DNA of 64,000 nucleotides from Paraburkholderia franconis (GCF_009362735.1 NZ_WHNP01000020.1:62001-126000); one strand, 5' to 3'. Numbered from the stretch's first letter, positions 38,515 through 48,948 are shown. The notes: generated from the letters alone by a model not told the origin. Translations and numbers: made by a program.

Positions 38515-38711
38515 GCAGGAGATCGGACGACATACACGATAGTTGGCGCGGCTTTGCGTGAAGATGTGCCGAACGCCCTGCAACACGCTTCAAAAGACGA
38601 TGCGTCGGCGCTGCGCCCGAAGGCCTGAAGCGGCCTGAAGGCGTCTCGCAAGCTCACCCGGGCGATACAATCGCGGGTGTCTTCACGACATTGAACGAAT
38701 GCACGGTCGAC

Positions 38712-40535
38712 ATGAATCACTTTCCCAAACTGCTGTCGTCACAGATCGGCTTCGACGTCGCGGAGACGCTGCTCGAAGGCTTCGACCGGCATTACCACAT
38801 CTTCCGTAAAGCCGCGATTCGCGCGAAAGACCTGTTCGAAGCCGGCGACTGGCATGGCCTGCAAAAGCTCGCGCGGGACCGCATCACGTCGTATGACGAT
38901 CGCGTGCGCGAATGTATCGAAAAGCTCGAAGACGAATACGACGCGGAGAACATCGACGACGACGTGTGGCAGCAGATCAAGCTGCACTACATCGGTCTCT
39001 TGACGACGCACCGCCAGCCCGAATGCGCGGAGACGTTCTTCAACTCGGTGTGCTGCCACATCCTGCACCGCTCGTACTTCAACAACGATTTCATCTTCGT
39101 GCGGCCCGCGATCTCGACGGAGTACATCGAGAACGACGAGCCCGCCGCGAAGCCGACGTATCGCGCGTATTACCCCGGCAAGGACGGGCTCGCCGTCACG
39201 CTGGAGCGCATCGTCACGAACTTCCAGCTGAACCTGCCGTTCGAGAATCTCACTCGCGATGTCGAGTGCGTGATCCAGTCGTTCCGCGACAACTTCGGCA
39301 CCTTCAACAATGAAGCACCGAATTTCCAGATTCATGTGCTGTCGTCGCTGTTCTTCCGGAACAAGGCGGCGTACATCATCGGCCGTGTGATAAACGGTGA
39401 CGCGATGGTGCCGTTCGCGCTGCCGATCCATCACGTGAAGCCGGGCCTGCTCGCAGTCGATGCGCTGCTCTGCCGGCGCGACCAGTTGCTGATCATCTTC
39501 AGCTTTTCGCATTCGTACTTCCTCGTCGATATGGAAGTGCCGTCCGCGTATATCGAGTTTCTCGGCAGCATTCTGCAAGGCAAGCCGAGGGCGGAAATCT
39601 ATACGTCGGTGGGTTTGCAGAAGCAGGGCAAGAATCTCTTCTATCGCGATCTGCTGCGGCATCTGAAGCACTCGAGCGATCTGTTCATCGTCGCGCCCGG
39701 CATCAAGGGCATGGTGATGCTCGTGTTCACGCTGCCGTCGTTCCCGTATGTGTTCAAGCTGATCAAGGACTCGTTTCCGCCGCCCAAGGACACGACGCGC
39801 GAAAAGGTGCAGAACAAGTATCAGTTGGTGAAGCGTCACGATCGGTTGGGACGCATGGCCGATACGCTCGAATATTCGAGCGTCGCGTTGCCGCTGTCGC
39901 GCCTCGATGACGCGCTCATTCGCGAGCTGGAAAAGGAAGCGCCATCGATGCTCGAATACGAAGGCGATAATCTCGTGATCAAGCATCTGTATATCGAGCG
40001 CCGCATGGTGCCGCTTAATATCTTCCTGCAACACGGCACCGACGCCGACATCGATCACGGCATCAAGGAATACGGCGACGCGGTAAAGGAACTGATGCAG
40101 GCAAACATCTTCCCCGGCGACATGCTGTACAAGAACTTCGGCGTGACGCGTCATGGACGCGTCGTGTTCTACGACTACGACGAAATCGAGTACCTGACCG
40201 ACTGCAACGTGCGCGCCGTGCCGCCGCCGCGCAATGAGGAAGACGAGATGTCGGGCGAGCCGTGGTACACGGTCGGACAGCACGACATTTTCCCGGAAAC
40301 GTACGGCACGTTTCTGCTCGGCGATCCGCGCGTGCGCGAATCGTTCATGAAGCATCACGCGGATTTCTTCGATCCGTCGCTGTGGCAAAAGAACAAGGAC
40401 TCGATTCTCAAGGGCGAATTGCCCGACTTCTATCCCTATGACCGCAGCCTGCGCTTTTCCGTCCGCTATCCGGAACGGTTCGCTGCGGATCGCGCAGCCG
40501 ATACGGATCTGGCGCCCGCCGTGCGCGTCGCGTGA
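38712..40535 (+). CDS. aceK: Isocitrate dehydrogenase kinase/phosphatase
   Basis: A 607-residue bifunctional enzyme that switches isocitrate dehydrogenase off and on to steer carbon into the glyoxylate shunt. Recognised from [20 protein letters not shown] at the start, [15 protein letters not shown]-like [16 protein letters not shown] in the regulatory half, and the kinase half with [28 protein letters not shown]-like sequence around 480 and [13 protein letters not shown] near 530. Length is close to the E. coli protein (578). aceA and aceB are not in the window. The ATG at 38712 fits the family start. Confidence 0.95.
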   Translation: MNHFPKLLSSQIGFDVAETLLEGFDRHYHIFRKAAIRAKDLFEAGDWHGLQKLARDRITSYDDRVRECIEKLEDEYDAENIDDDVWQQIKLHYIGLLTTHRQPECAETFFNSVCCHILHRSYFNNDFIFVRPAISTEYIENDEPAAKPTYRAYYPGKDGLAVTLERIVTNFQLNLPFENLTRDVECVIQSFRDNFGTFNNEAPNFQIHVLSSLFFRNKAAYIIGRVINGDAMVPFALPIHHVKPGLLAVDALLCRRDQLLIIFSFSHSYFLVDMEVPSAYIEFLGSILQGKPRAEIYTSVGLQKQGKNLFYRDLLRHLKHSSDLFIVAPGIKGMVMLVFTLPSFPYVFKLIKDSFPPPKDTTREKVQNKYQLVKRHDRLGRMADTLEYSSVALPLSRLDDALIRELEKEAPSMLEYEGDNLVIKHLYIERRMVPLNIFLQHGTDADIDHGIKEYGDAVKELMQANIFPGDMLYKNFGVTRHGRVVFYDYDEIEYLTDCNVRAVPPPRNEEDEMSGEPWYTVGQHDIFPETYGTFLLGDPRVRESFMKHHADFFDPSLWQKNKDSILKGELPDFYPYDRSLRFSVRYPERFAADRAADTDLAPAVRVA

Positions 40536-40593
40536 ACGCGCGCAGCGTCCACCATTGGATAAACAGACACACGCTATTTACGTCGAAACGATC

Positions 40594-41370
40594 ATGAACC
40601 CGAACGCCTCTTCCGCCCCTCATCCTCTCGCGCATCTGTTCAGGAATAACGATGCGTGGGTCGCGCACAAGCTCGAAGAAGACCCTGAATTCTTCTCGCG
40701 GCTCGCGCATCAGCAGGCGCCCGAATATCTGTGGATCGGCTGCGCGGATTCGCGCGTGCCCGCCAACGAAATCATCGGCTTGCCGCCGGGCGAAGTGTTC
40801 GTCCACCGCAACATCGCGAACGTCGTCGTGCATACGGACCTGAACTGTCTGTCGGTGATCCAGTTCGCCGTCGATCTGCTGAAGGTCAAGCACATCATGG
40901 TCGTCGGCCACTACGGCTGCTCGGGCGTCGGCGCGGCGCTGCTCGGACGGCGCGTCGGTCTCGCCGACAACTGGCTGCATCACGTGCAGGACGTGCGCAC
41001 GAAGCACGCAGCGCTGCTCGAGGAATGGCCGATGGGCGAAGCGCGGCATCGGCGTCTCGTCGAACTGAACACGATCGAGCAAGTGGTCAACGTGTGCCGC
41101 ACGACGATCGTCAACGACGCCTGGGCGCGCGGCCAGGACCTCACCGTTCATGGCTTGGTGTACGGCGTGCATGACGGGCGCGTGCGCGATCTCGGCATGA
41201 CGGTGAAAGATCCGGCAGCGCTCGAAGGAATCTATACGAATTGCGTCGCGGCCGTATCGGCGAGCCGCGCGCACACAGCAGACAACGACATGGTCGCCGC
41301 CGATGCCGCAAAGCTCGGCGGTGTGGCCGCTGTCGTCCATGGAGTCATCAAGGAGCTGAAACATGAGTGA
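40594..41370 (+). CDS. can: Beta-class carbonic anhydrase
   Basis: A 258-residue zinc enzyme interconverting CO2 and bicarbonate. Zinc ligands and catalytic residues are in place: C50-x-D52-x-R54 (GCADSRVPANE), H106 and C109 (GHYGCSGVGAAL). The product is longer than E. coli Can (220) by an extended C-terminal tail. The frame upstream of ATG 40594 overlaps aceK and is not used. The last eight bases overlap the thiolase gene, so both are in one transcript. Confidence 0.93.
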   Translation: MNPNASSAPHPLAHLFRNNDAWVAHKLEEDPEFFSRLAHQQAPEYLWIGCADSRVPANEIIGLPPGEVFVHRNIANVVVHTDLNCLSVIQFAVDLLKVKHIMVVGHYGCSGVGAALLGRRVGLADNWLHHVQDVRTKHAALLEEWPMGEARHRRLVELNTIEQVVNVCRTTIVNDAWARGQDLTVHGLVYGVHDGRVRDLGMTVKDPAALEGIYTNCVAAVSASRAHTADNDMVAADAAKLGGVAAVVHGVIKELKHE

Positions 41371-42556
41371 GACAAACCACGATCCGATCGTCATCGTTTC
41401 CGTCGCGCGCACGCCGATGGCGGCGTTCCAGGGCGATTTCGCATCGCTGACGGCGCCGCAGCTCGGCGCAGTCGCGATCAAGGCGGCCGTCGAACGCGCG
41501 GGCCTCAAGCCCGAGCAGATCGACGAAGCCGTGATGGGCTGCGTGCTGCCCGCGGGCCAGGGCCAGGCGCCCGCGCGTCAGGCTGCGCTCGGCGCGGGCC
41601 TGCCGCTGTCGACGTGCTCGACGACTGTCAACAAGATGTGCGGCTCCGGCATGCGCGCCGCGATGTTCGCGCACGACATGCTGACGGCCGGTTCCGTCGA
41701 CGTGATCGTCGCGGGCGGCATGGAGAGCATGACGAACGCGCCGTATCTGCTGCCGAAGGCGCGCAGCGGAATGCGCATGGGGCATGGCCAGGTGCTCGAT
41801 CACATGTGTCTCGACGGCCTCGAAGACGCCTATGACAAAGGCCGTCTGATGGGCACGTTCGCGGAGGAATGCGCAGCGTCGTTCGACTTCACGCGCGAAG
41901 CGCAGGACAAGTTCGCCATCGAATCGCTGAAGCGCGCGAAACGCGCGAACGAAGACGGTTCGTTCGCGTGGGAAATCGCGCCCGTCACCGTCGAAGGCAA
42001 GAAAGGCAGCGTGACCGTCGAGCGCGACGAGCAGCCGTTCAAGGCGAACCTCGACAAGATTTCGACGCTCAAGCCCGCGTTCAGCAAGACGGGCACGGTG
42101 ACGGCCGCGAACTCGTCGTCGATCAGCGACGGCGCAGCGGCGCTCGTGATGATGCGCGAATCGACGGCGAAAAAGCTTGGCGTGACGCCGCTCGCGCGCG
42201 TCGTCGGCCACTCGACGTTCGCACAGGAGCCGGCGAAGTTCACGACGGCGCCCGTCGGCGCGATCCGCAAACTGTTCGACAAGAACGGCTGGAAGGCGGC
42301 GGACGTCGATCTGTACGAGATCAACGAGGCGTTCGCCGTCGTCACGATGGCCGCGATGAAAGAGCACGGCCTGCCGCACGACAAGGTGAACGTGAACGGC
42401 GGCGCCTGTGCGCTCGGCCACCCGATCGGCGCATCGGGCGCGCGCATTCTCGTCACGCTGATCGGCGCGCTGAAGAAGCGCGGGCTGAAGCGCGGCGTCG
42501 CGAGCCTGTGCATCGGTGGCGGCGAAGCGACGGCGATGGGCATCGAGCTCGTCTAA
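41363..42556 (+). CDS. Acetyl-CoA C-acetyltransferase (thiolase)
   Basis: A 397-residue thiolase II-type enzyme, either condensing two acetyl-CoA or cleaving acetoacetyl-CoA. The nucleophilic cysteine is C93 (VNKMCGSGM), the histidine is in GHPIGASG near 353, and the second cysteine in CIGGGEA near 383. Family length is normal. Its context with a dehydrogenase and an acyl-CoA dehydrogenase suggests acyl-CoA degradation rather than PHB synthesis, although it could serve PHB too. Confidence 0.93.
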   Translation: MSETNHDPIVIVSVARTPMAAFQGDFASLTAPQLGAVAIKAAVERAGLKPEQIDEAVMGCVLPAGQGQAPARQAALGAGLPLSTCSTTVNKMCGSGMRAAMFAHDMLTAGSVDVIVAGGMESMTNAPYLLPKARSGMRMGHGQVLDHMCLDGLEDAYDKGRLMGTFAEECAASFDFTREAQDKFAIESLKRAKRANEDGSFAWEIAPVTVEGKKGSVTVERDEQPFKANLDKISTLKPAFSKTGTVTAANSSSISDGAAALVMMRESTAKKLGVTPLARVVGHSTFAQEPAKFTTAPVGAIRKLFDKNGWKAADVDLYEINEAFAVVTMAAMKEHGLPHDKVNVNGGACALGHPIGASGARILVTLIGALKKRGLKRGVASLCIGGGEATAMGIELV

Positions 42557-42606
42557 CCCTTGTTCCAACGACAGCGCGCGGCAATCCGCGCGCAAGAGGA
42601 CACGTC

Positions 42607-43284
42607 ATGAAGACCGTGTTGATCGTAGGCGCGTCGCGCGGCATCGGCCGCGAGTTCGTGAAGCAATACCGGCACGACGGCTGGCGCGTGCTCGCCACCG
42701 CGCGCGACGACGTATCGCTCGGCGAACTCGTCGCGCTCGGCGCCGAAGCGTTTTCGCTCGACGTCGCCGATCCCGAGGAAATCGCCGCGCTCGGCTGGAA
42801 GCTTGATGGCGAACGGCTCGATACCGCCGTGATCGTGTCGGGCGTGTATGGGCCGCATACGGAAGGCGTCGAGACGGTCAGCGCGGAAGACTTCAACTTC
42901 GTAATGGCGACCAACGTGCGCGGGCCGATGCAGCTGATCCCCGTTCTGCTCCCGCTCGTCGAGGACGCGCGCGGCGTGCTCGCCGTGCTGTCGAGCCGCA
43001 TGGGCAGCATCAACGAGACGACGGGCACGACGGGCTGGCTGTATCGCGCGAGCAAGGCGGCGCTGAACGACGTGCTGAAGGTGACGTCCGTGCAGACGCG
43101 CACGGCCACGTGCGTCTCGCTGCACCCTGGCTGGGTGCGCACGGACATGGGCGGCGCCAGTGCCGCCGTCGATCCGGCGCACAGCGTGAAAGGCATGCGC
43201 GAAGTGCTCGCGCAGGCGGCAAGCACGCCGCATCTCTTTCATGGCCGCTTCTTCCAGTACGACGGCACCGCGCTCGAATGGTGA
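42607..43284 (+). CDS. Short-chain dehydrogenase (C-factor-like)
   Basis: A 225-residue SDR: GASRGIGREF at 8-17, a short second half, active tyrosine and lysine in YRASKAALN, and HPGWVRTDMGG near the end. The short chain and HPGWV motif are typical of the C-factor/sniffer-like group. GAGGA lies before the ATG at 42607. It sits between the thiolase and acyl-CoA dehydrogenase genes, 50 and 28 bases apart, so it is in the same operon. Substrate unknown. Confidence 0.88.
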   Translation: MKTVLIVGASRGIGREFVKQYRHDGWRVLATARDDVSLGELVALGAEAFSLDVADPEEIAALGWKLDGERLDTAVIVSGVYGPHTEGVETVSAEDFNFVMATNVRGPMQLIPVLLPLVEDARGVLAVLSSRMGSINETTGTTGWLYRASKAALNDVLKVTSVQTRTATCVSLHPGWVRTDMGGASAAVDPAHSVKGMREVLAQAASTPHLFHGRFFQYDGTALEW

Positions 43285-43312
43285 GCGTCACACTAACCGG
43301 GGAGACATCCGC

Positions 43313-44443
43313 ATGCTGCTCGATCAGGACCATCTGATGATCCGCGACGCGGTTCGCACCTTCGTGCGCGAAGCCGTGACGCCAAACGCCGCGCAATGGG
43401 ATCGCGACCGCACGTTTCCCGCCGACGTGCATCGTCAGCTTGCAGAACTCGGCGCGTATGGCGTGCTCGTGCCCGAAGAATACGGCGGCGCCGGGCTCGA
43501 CGCGCTCGCGCTCGCTGTGATACTGGAAGAAATCGGGGCAGGCGACGGCGGCACGTCGACGGCGATCTCCGTCAACAACTGCCCCGTGTGCAGCATTCTG
43601 CTGACATATGGCAACGAGGCGCAGAAGCGCGACTGGCTCACGCCGCTTGCGCGCGGCGAGATGCTCGGCGCGTTCTGCCTCACCGAGCCGCAAGCGGGCT
43701 CGGATGCGTCCGCGTTGCGCACCACGGCCACGCGCGATGGCGACTTCTACGTGCTCAACGGCGTCAAGCAGTTCATCACGAGCGGCAAGAACGGCAACGT
43801 CGCGATCGTGATGGCCGTCACCGACAAGAGCGCCGGCAAGCGCGGCATCAGCGCGTTCATCGTGCCGACGGATACGCCGGGCTATGTCGTCGCGCGCCTC
43901 GAAGACAAGCTCGGCCAGCATTCGTCGGACACCGCGCAGATCGTCTTCGACAACTGCCGCGTGCCCGCCGCGAATCTGATCGGCGCGGAGGGCGAAGGGT
44001 ATCGGATCGCGCTGTCGGGCCTGGAGGGCGGGCGCATCGGCATCGCCGCGCAGAGCGTCGGCATGGCACGCGCGGCGCTCGAAGCAGCACTCGCGTACGC
44101 AAAGGAGCGCGAGAGCTTCGGCCAGCCGCTGTTCGCGCATCAGGCCGTGCAGTTCCGTCTCGCCGACATGGCGACGCAGCTCGAAGCGGCGCGCCAGTTG
44201 ATCTGGCACGCGGCATCGCTGAAAGATGCTGGCCAGCCCTGTCTCACGGAAGCGGCAATGGCGAAGCTGTTCGCGTCGGAAGCGGCGGAGCGGATTTGTT
44301 CGGCTGCGTTGCAGATTCACGGCGGCTACGGCTATCTGAGCGATTTTCCCGTCGAGCGCATTTATCGCGACGTGCGCGTGTGCCAGATCTATGAAGGCAC
44401 GAGCGACATCCAAAAAATCCTGATCGCGCGCGGACTGAACTGA
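43313..44443 (+). CDS. Acyl-CoA dehydrogenase
   Basis: A 376-residue flavoenzyme introducing the 2,3-double bond in acyl-Co[16 protein letters not shown] (FAD/substrate loop) is at about 122-136, FITSGKNGN and the catalytic-base segment [16 protein letters not shown] near 358-373, with the glutamate of YEGTSDIQ as predicted base (E at about 361). This position is that of short- and medium-chain dehydrogenases rather than isovaleryl-CoA dehydrogenase. GGGGAGA precedes the ATG at 43313. Electrons would pass to ETF, encoded elsewhere. Confidence 0.92.
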   Translation: MLLDQDHLMIRDAVRTFVREAVTPNAAQWDRDRTFPADVHRQLAELGAYGVLVPEEYGGAGLDALALAVILEEIGAGDGGTSTAISVNNCPVCSILLTYGNEAQKRDWLTPLARGEMLGAFCLTEPQAGSDASALRTTATRDGDFYVLNGVKQFITSGKNGNVAIVMAVTDKSAGKRGISAFIVPTDTPGYVVARLEDKLGQHSSDTAQIVFDNCRVPAANLIGAEGEGYRIALSGLEGGRIGIAAQSVGMARAALEAALAYAKERESFGQPLFAHQAVQFRLADMATQLEAARQLIWHAASLKDAGQPCLTEAAMAKLFASEAAERICSAALQIHGGYGYLSDFPVERIYRDVRVCQIYEGTSDIQKILIARGLN

Positions 44444-44456
44444 ACACCGCTCTTTT

Positions 44457-44903
44457 ATGACTGCATCAGCGAAGCAACGCCCTGTCGATTGCCCTTGCGG
44501 CGGCGCCGCGCCGGATCGACGCGACACCGGCAAGCCGCCGCGTTTCGCCGACTGCTGCGGCCGCTACATCGACGGCGGCGCCGCTGCTCCGACCGCGCTC
44601 GAACTGATGCGTTCGCGCTATAGCGCCTACGTGCTCGGCGAGTCCCAATACTTGCGGGACACGTGGGCGGCACAAACCTGCCCCGCCGATCTCGACGTCG
44701 ACGCCGATGCGCCCGATGCACCGCGCTGGCTCGGTCTGCAGATCAGGCGCTACACATCACTCGACGATACGCACGCCGAAGTAGAGTTCGTTGCGCGCTA
44801 CAAGGTAAGCGGACGGGCGCATCGGCTACATGAATCGAGCCGTTTCATCAGAGGTGAAGATGGGCGCTGGCGTTATGTCGACGGCGATGTGAGCGATCGC
44901 TGA
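44457..44903 (+). CDS. YchJ-family protein (UPF0225), cysteine-rich
   Basis: A 148-residue protein with the YchJ layout: Cys-rich start CPCGGAAPD and FADCCGRYIDGG, then ALELMRSRYSAYVLGESQYLRDTW. The cysteine cluster resembles the SEC-C zinc motif. The C-terminal SEC-C repeat of longer YchJ proteins is absent. The gene begins 13 bases after the acyl-CoA dehydrogenase stop and is probably the last gene of the operon. Function unknown. Confidence 0.88.
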   Translation: MTASAKQRPVDCPCGGAAPDRRDTGKPPRFADCCGRYIDGGAAAPTALELMRSRYSAYVLGESQYLRDTWAAQTCPADLDVDADAPDAPRWLGLQIRRYTSLDDTHAEVEFVARYKVSGRAHRLHESSRFIRGEDGRWRYVDGDVSDR

Positions 44904-45442
44904 CACCCAGGCTTCGATAGCCGCGCGATAGCGTCCGCAGCAAGTGTTCACATCACTCAAAAAGGGGCGGATTCCACAACAAAATCAAGGTGTTGGATCG
45001 ACACCACGTCCCTCAAAAACGCTTTCTCTCCGAATCGGCCGGCGGCCCGCGCAGAGCCGTTGCGCGCACATCGGAAACACTCCCAATTAGTTCCGCAAGG
45101 GGTTTGTACTGAATTGCACAAATATAAATTGTCGTGCCAGTATGAGTCTCATAGATGTTGCAGCGCTCCGTAGCGAGGTGGCGGACCACCGCTCCCGCAG
45201 GATGTCCAGATGCACCGCCGGCCGATCCTTCGGTATGGCAAGCGATCAGGGACATCGCGAGGCGCTCACACGACGCGTGGGGTCGCGTCTACCGGCTTCG
45301 GTTCATCCAAATGCTGTCTGGTCAGTCTGTCTGCGCGAGGAACGCAGCTTGCGTGGCTTTTTTGGCCTTTATTTGGCGTGTAATCGTAGTGCAATCAGCC
45401 CGTAAGGGAAGTTTCAGGCGTTTTTGAAAGTAGGTGTTGCGG
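44904..45442. other. Gene-free region before the secreted hydrolase
   Basis: No gene is supported in these 539 bases. An AT-rich island around 45110-45145 (TTGCACAAATATAAATTG) contrasts with the GC-rich surroundings and may contain a promoter; a second T-rich stretch follows at about 45350-45375. Short open frames here lack ribosome sites and recognisable families. Confidence 0.4.
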
Positions 45443-46729
45443 ATGGCGTTCAGCAAAGTTCTGACAGTTTGTGCGATGTCGGCGGCCTTCATGGCCTGCG
45501 CTGTTTCGTTCGCGCACGCCGATCCGCTCGCGGAAACCGATGGTCCGCTGAGCCGCGCAAACGTGCAGCGCCTTGCGCTCCTCGACGACGGCTATCTGCC
45601 CGTCGTCAAGCTGAACGAGCAGATCATCCGCATTCCCGTCGGCGCCGACGGCAACATCACCCTCGAAACGACAGTCTACAAACCGGACGGCCCCGGCCCG
45701 TTCCCGATGGTCGTCTTCAACCACGGCAAGATTCACGGCGATCCGCGCATGCAGACGCGTAGCGATCCGATGTCGCTTGCGCGCGAGTTCGTGCGTCGCG
45801 GCTACGTCGTCGTCGCGCCGAACCGCCAGGGTTTCGCCGATTCGGGCGGCACGTACGTACAGGACGGTTGCGACGTGACGCGCAACGGTCTGAGCCAGGC
45901 CGCCGACGTCGCCGCGACTGTCGACTACATGTCGAAGCAAAACTACGTCGACGCGCAGCACATCATCGTGGCGGGCACGTCGCACGGCGGTCTCGCGACG
46001 ATTGCCTACGGCATGGACGCCGCGCCCGGTGTGCGTGCGCTGATCAATTTCTCAGGCGGCCTGCGCCAGGACGCCTGCTCCGACTGGCAAGGCAACCTGG
46101 CGCGCGCATTCGGCACGTACGGCGAGAAGACGCGTGTGCCGTCGCTGTGGCTGTACGGCGACAACGATTCGATCTGGCCGTCGTCGCTGGTTTCGCGGAT
46201 GTACACCGCTTACACCGAACATACGCAGGCGTTGGGCGTCAGCGCGAAGATGGTCGATTTCGGCTCGTACAAGAACGACGCGCATCGTCTCGTCGGCGAT
46301 CGCGACGGCGTGCACATCTGGTGGCCGTCCGTGGAGGCGTTCCTCGCGCGCGTCGGCATGCCGACGGGCGTCCAGTATCGCGTCGCCGAGCCGCAGCAGC
46401 CAAAGGCCACGCATTTCGCGTCGATCGATTCCATCGACGCCGTGCCGTACGTCGACGAAGCCGGCCGCGCCGGATATCGCAACTTCCTGCACCAGTATCC
46501 GAGCCGCGCATTTGCAGTGTCGAATTCGGGCGCGTGGTCGTGGGCGGAAGGCGGCGACGATCCGATGTCGGTCGCGGTCGCGAACTGCCAGAAGCAGAGC
46601 TCTGACCCGTGCCATCTCTACGCGGTGAACGACAACGTCGTCTGGAAAGACCCGTCGACTCAAACGGCCGACGCGGACAGCGAGTCCACGCCTAAAGACA
46701 ACGGCAAGCCGGCTCTCGCGAGCCGTTGA
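45443..46729 (+). CDS. Secreted alpha/beta-hydrolase (dienelactone-hydrolase-like)
   Basis: A 428-residue exported hydrolase. Signal peptide MAFSKVLTVCAMSAAFMACAVSFAHA, then a domain with VVFNHGKIHGDPR, the nucleophile elbow GTSHGG (S about 180), an acid in YGDNDSIWP and a histidine in NDAHRLVGD. The region after about 310 (YVDEAGRAGYRNFLHQYPSRAFAVS) is an extra C-terminal domain not seen in simple hydrolases. It could cleave an ester or small polymer in the periplasm; the substrate is unknown. It has long flanking non-coding DNA and seems to stand alone. Confidence 0.85.
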   Translation: MAFSKVLTVCAMSAAFMACAVSFAHADPLAETDGPLSRANVQRLALLDDGYLPVVKLNEQIIRIPVGADGNITLETTVYKPDGPGPFPMVVFNHGKIHGDPRMQTRSDPMSLAREFVRRGYVVVAPNRQGFADSGGTYVQDGCDVTRNGLSQAADVAATVDYMSKQNYVDAQHIIVAGTSHGGLATIAYGMDAAPGVRALINFSGGLRQDACSDWQGNLARAFGTYGEKTRVPSLWLYGDNDSIWPSSLVSRMYTAYTEHTQALGVSAKMVDFGSYKNDAHRLVGDRDGVHIWWPSVEAFLARVGMPTGVQYRVAEPQQPKATHFASIDSIDAVPYVDEAGRAGYRNFLHQYPSRAFAVSNSGAWSWAEGGDDPMSVAVANCQKQSSDPCHLYAVNDNVVWKDPSTQTADADSESTPKDNGKPALASR

Positions 46730-46785
46730 TTCCGTTCCGCTGCGCGCGTCAGTGACACGCTCTGCGCATCGCGCGCCAGCGTAAA

Positions 46786-48639
46786 TCATCCGACCTGCTC
46801 CGTTTTCCCGATGCGCGCCGTCATTGCGTCCAACGTGCGCGTCTCCTCTTGCAGCGGCATAGGCATCGGCGCCTGAATCCGCTCGCGCAGGAATTGCTCG
46901 AAGAGGTTCATCGTCGCGTCGCGCGCCGCAGTGGAAAAGAGCGCGTGATCGAGCCTGTCGATGATCGTCACGCTGGTTCGCGCGAGCTTCGTCAGCTCGC
47001 TGCCGTGCGGGCCAAAATGCAGCCCGAGCTCGTCGAGCCCCGCATCCATCGCGCCGTACACGAGCGCCGTCTGCACGTTCTTGCGCGCGAGCCCGGCGGC
47101 CAGCCGGCGCACTGCCCCCGCCTGCGTCCGCAACCCGAAGATGCGCTCGAACGGTGCCGCGAGCGCCACGGCAAGCCGCTGACCGATGCGGCTCGCGACG
47201 TGGCTCGCGATCGTCCCCGCGTCGCTCTTGCCCGTCAGCAGCCGCCGCCATTTCGCGAGGCTGCGCATCGAGCGCGAATACGCGCGCATCGGCGTGTGGC
47301 GTACGCGCGAATCCGAGGGCGTCTGCGGCCACAGAAAATACGGCAGATTCACGCCCATGCAGCCGACGACATTCGGATGCGCGAGCGCCGTCTGCAGCGA
47401 AACATAGGCTCCCGTGCACACGCCGAACACCACGACACGCGAATGACCTTGCGCGACGAGCCAGTCGACGGCCACGAGCGTGTCGTCGGCAGCGTGGCGC
47501 GCGTAGATCTCGTCGAACGTCAGCGAAGGGTCGCGCACACGGCTGTCGCCCAGCCCGCCGATATCGATGCGCAACGTGGGCACGCCAAGGCTCGCGAGAC
47601 GCAGCGCAAGCCGCACCGAAAGCCGCCCATCGCCGACGTGATGCACGCCGCCCGTATTGAGCAGCAGCACGGCGGGCGCATCGTCGAGCGCGCGGCGCGG
47701 ACGGCACGACATGCCGAACAATCCGTCGCCGAAAACCACGGGCACGCCGTGCCCGTCGGCGAATGGAAGTTGCAACGGCGCGCGCGCCGGCAGCACGTCG
47801 CCCGGAACTGGAGGAGGCCGCGTGGCACGAACGCCGAGCCACGTCAGCACGCTGTCGAACGCGTCGCGCGGTGTCGTGCTGAAGCGCGGATCGACGAGCA
47901 GCCGGTTATACGACGCGAACGTCTGCACTTCGGCGTGCGCGCCCAACTGGCGATAGCGCGCGGCGAGCCGCTCGACGCGCGGATTGTCGTACACGTCCTG
48001 CAACAGAATGCGCGGCGCGGGCGCGCGTTCGCCGCCCAGCGCGAGGTCCAGCGCGCGCAGCCGTTCGAGCGTGTCGCCGTAAAGGCGAAAGCCATATGCG
48101 CCGATCGAGCCGTCGTCGGACTCGCGCACGCTGTCCATACCGTCGGGTGTCGTCAGCCAGGTCTGATGCTGCAATTCGAGTTCACGGATGTACGCGCGTC
48201 CCGATATGACGGGCGCGATCAGCACGATCTGCTCGACGCCGCCGATGCGCTGCGCCGCCAGCGCGGCCAGCGCCGCGCCCAGCCGCAGTCCGCACAGCAC
48301 GAGCCGCTGCACGCCCGTCGCCGCGCGCAGCCGCGCCGCAGCCGCTTCGATGCTCGCGAGCCACGCGCCAAGGCGGTCGGGGTCCTGCTCGACGCCGATT
48401 GAATCGCCCGTCCCGGGATAATCGAAACGCAAGGCCGGCATCCCGCATAGCGCGAGCGCTTCGGCGAGCTCACGCCAGCCGCGATGCGCGCACAGCGCGT
48501 CATAGCCGAACGGACTGCACAGCACGACGCCGACGCGCGCCGACTGACGTGCGCTCGCATCGGCCGGTTCGTGAAGCCAGCCGAAGCACCCGTCGAACAC
48601 CACGGGCTGCATGGTATGCGGGCGCATCATCGCGGGCAT
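46786..48639 (-). CDS. Tandem alpha/beta-hydrolase protein with Cys-Asp-His triad in the second domain
   Basis: A 617-residue protein with two alpha/beta-hydrolase domains (about 12-270 and 285-610). Domain 1 has RFDYPGTGDS but the nucleophile elbow reads GLRLG with R119 where Ser should be, and no matching histidine, so it is likely inactive. Domain 2 has VVVFGVCTG with C408, D532 (YGAMDAG) and H565 (DHALFS), a plausible Cys-Asp-His triad. Similar GLRLG and Cys-elbow hydrolases accompany exosortase and carrier-protein clusters. A carrier protein is encoded 36 bases upstream, which suggests acyl-thioester transfer or hydrolysis. Inference; no assay-based family is known to me. Confidence 0.82.
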   Translation of the reverse strand: MPAMMRPHTMQPVVFDGCFGWLHEPADASARQSARVGVVLCSPFGYDALCAHRGWRELAEALALCGMPALRFDYPGTGDSIGVEQDPDRLGAWLASIEAAAARLRAATGVQRLVLCGLRLGAALAALAAQRIGGVEQIVLIAPVISGRAYIRELELQHQTWLTTPDGMDSVRESDDGSIGAYGFRLYGDTLERLRALDLALGGERAPAPRILLQDVYDNPRVERLAARYRQLGAHAEVQTFASYNRLLVDPRFSTTPRDAFDSVLTWLGVRATRPPPVPGDVLPARAPLQLPFADGHGVPVVFGDGLFGMSCRPRRALDDAPAVLLLNTGGVHHVGDGRLSVRLALRLASLGVPTLRIDIGGLGDSRVRDPSLTFDEIYARHAADDTLVAVDWLVAQGHSRVVVFGVCTGAYVSLQTALAHPNVVGCMGVNLPYFLWPQTPSDSRVRHTPMRAYSRSMRSLAKWRRLLTGKSDAGTIASHVASRIGQRLAVALAAPFERIFGLRTQAGAVRRLAAGLARKNVQTALVYGAMDAGLDELGLHFGPHGSELTKLARTSVTIIDRLDHALFSTAARDATMNLFEQFLRERIQAPMPMPLQEETRTLDAMTARIGKTEQVG

Positions 48640-48675
48640 GCCGTCCGGCGCGAGTGCGAAAGGGGAACGTCTGCG

Positions 48676-48948
48676 TCAGCGGCCATGTACGGCCGCCTGC
48701 TCGCGCGAGGTTTTCGGCAACAGGCGGCCGAGTTCATCGGCCAGCGAGCCGATGCTCTGGAACAGCTCGCGCGATATCGCTTGCGCTGGTATCTGAACGC
48801 CGAATGCCTCTTCGACTTCCAGCATCAACCGCACGGCCCCCATCGACGACAGCCCCGCTTCGTAGAGGTCGTCACCATCGCCGAGCGTTTCGACGGACAC
48901 GTCGAGGCATCCCGTTCGCGCAAGAATGCGGCGCAAAGTTGTCTTCAT
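48676..48948 (-). CDS. Acyl carrier protein, orphan
   Basis: A 90-residue carrier protein. The phosphopantetheine site lies in DDLYEAGLSSMGAVRLML, with S35 the likely attachment serine and Asp replaced by Ser ahead of it (GLSS instead of GxDS), a form seen in carrier proteins of special pathways, including aminoacyl carrier proteins, rather than fatty-acid AcpP. The ATG at 48948 follows a GGGAGC ribosome site. It is co-directional with the tandem hydrolase gene downstream. No ligase or ketosynthase gene is in the window, so its loading enzyme is elsewhere. Confidence 0.87.
   Translation of the reverse strand: MKTTLRRILARTGCLDVSVETLGDGDDLYEAGLSSMGAVRLMLEVEEAFGVQIPAQAISRELFQSIGSLADELGRLLPKTSREQAAVHGR

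Noticed and set aside
38739-40388. Minus-strand open frame of 549 codons opposite aceK
   Set aside because: Antisense shadow of a clearly recognised enzyme; no recognisable domain.
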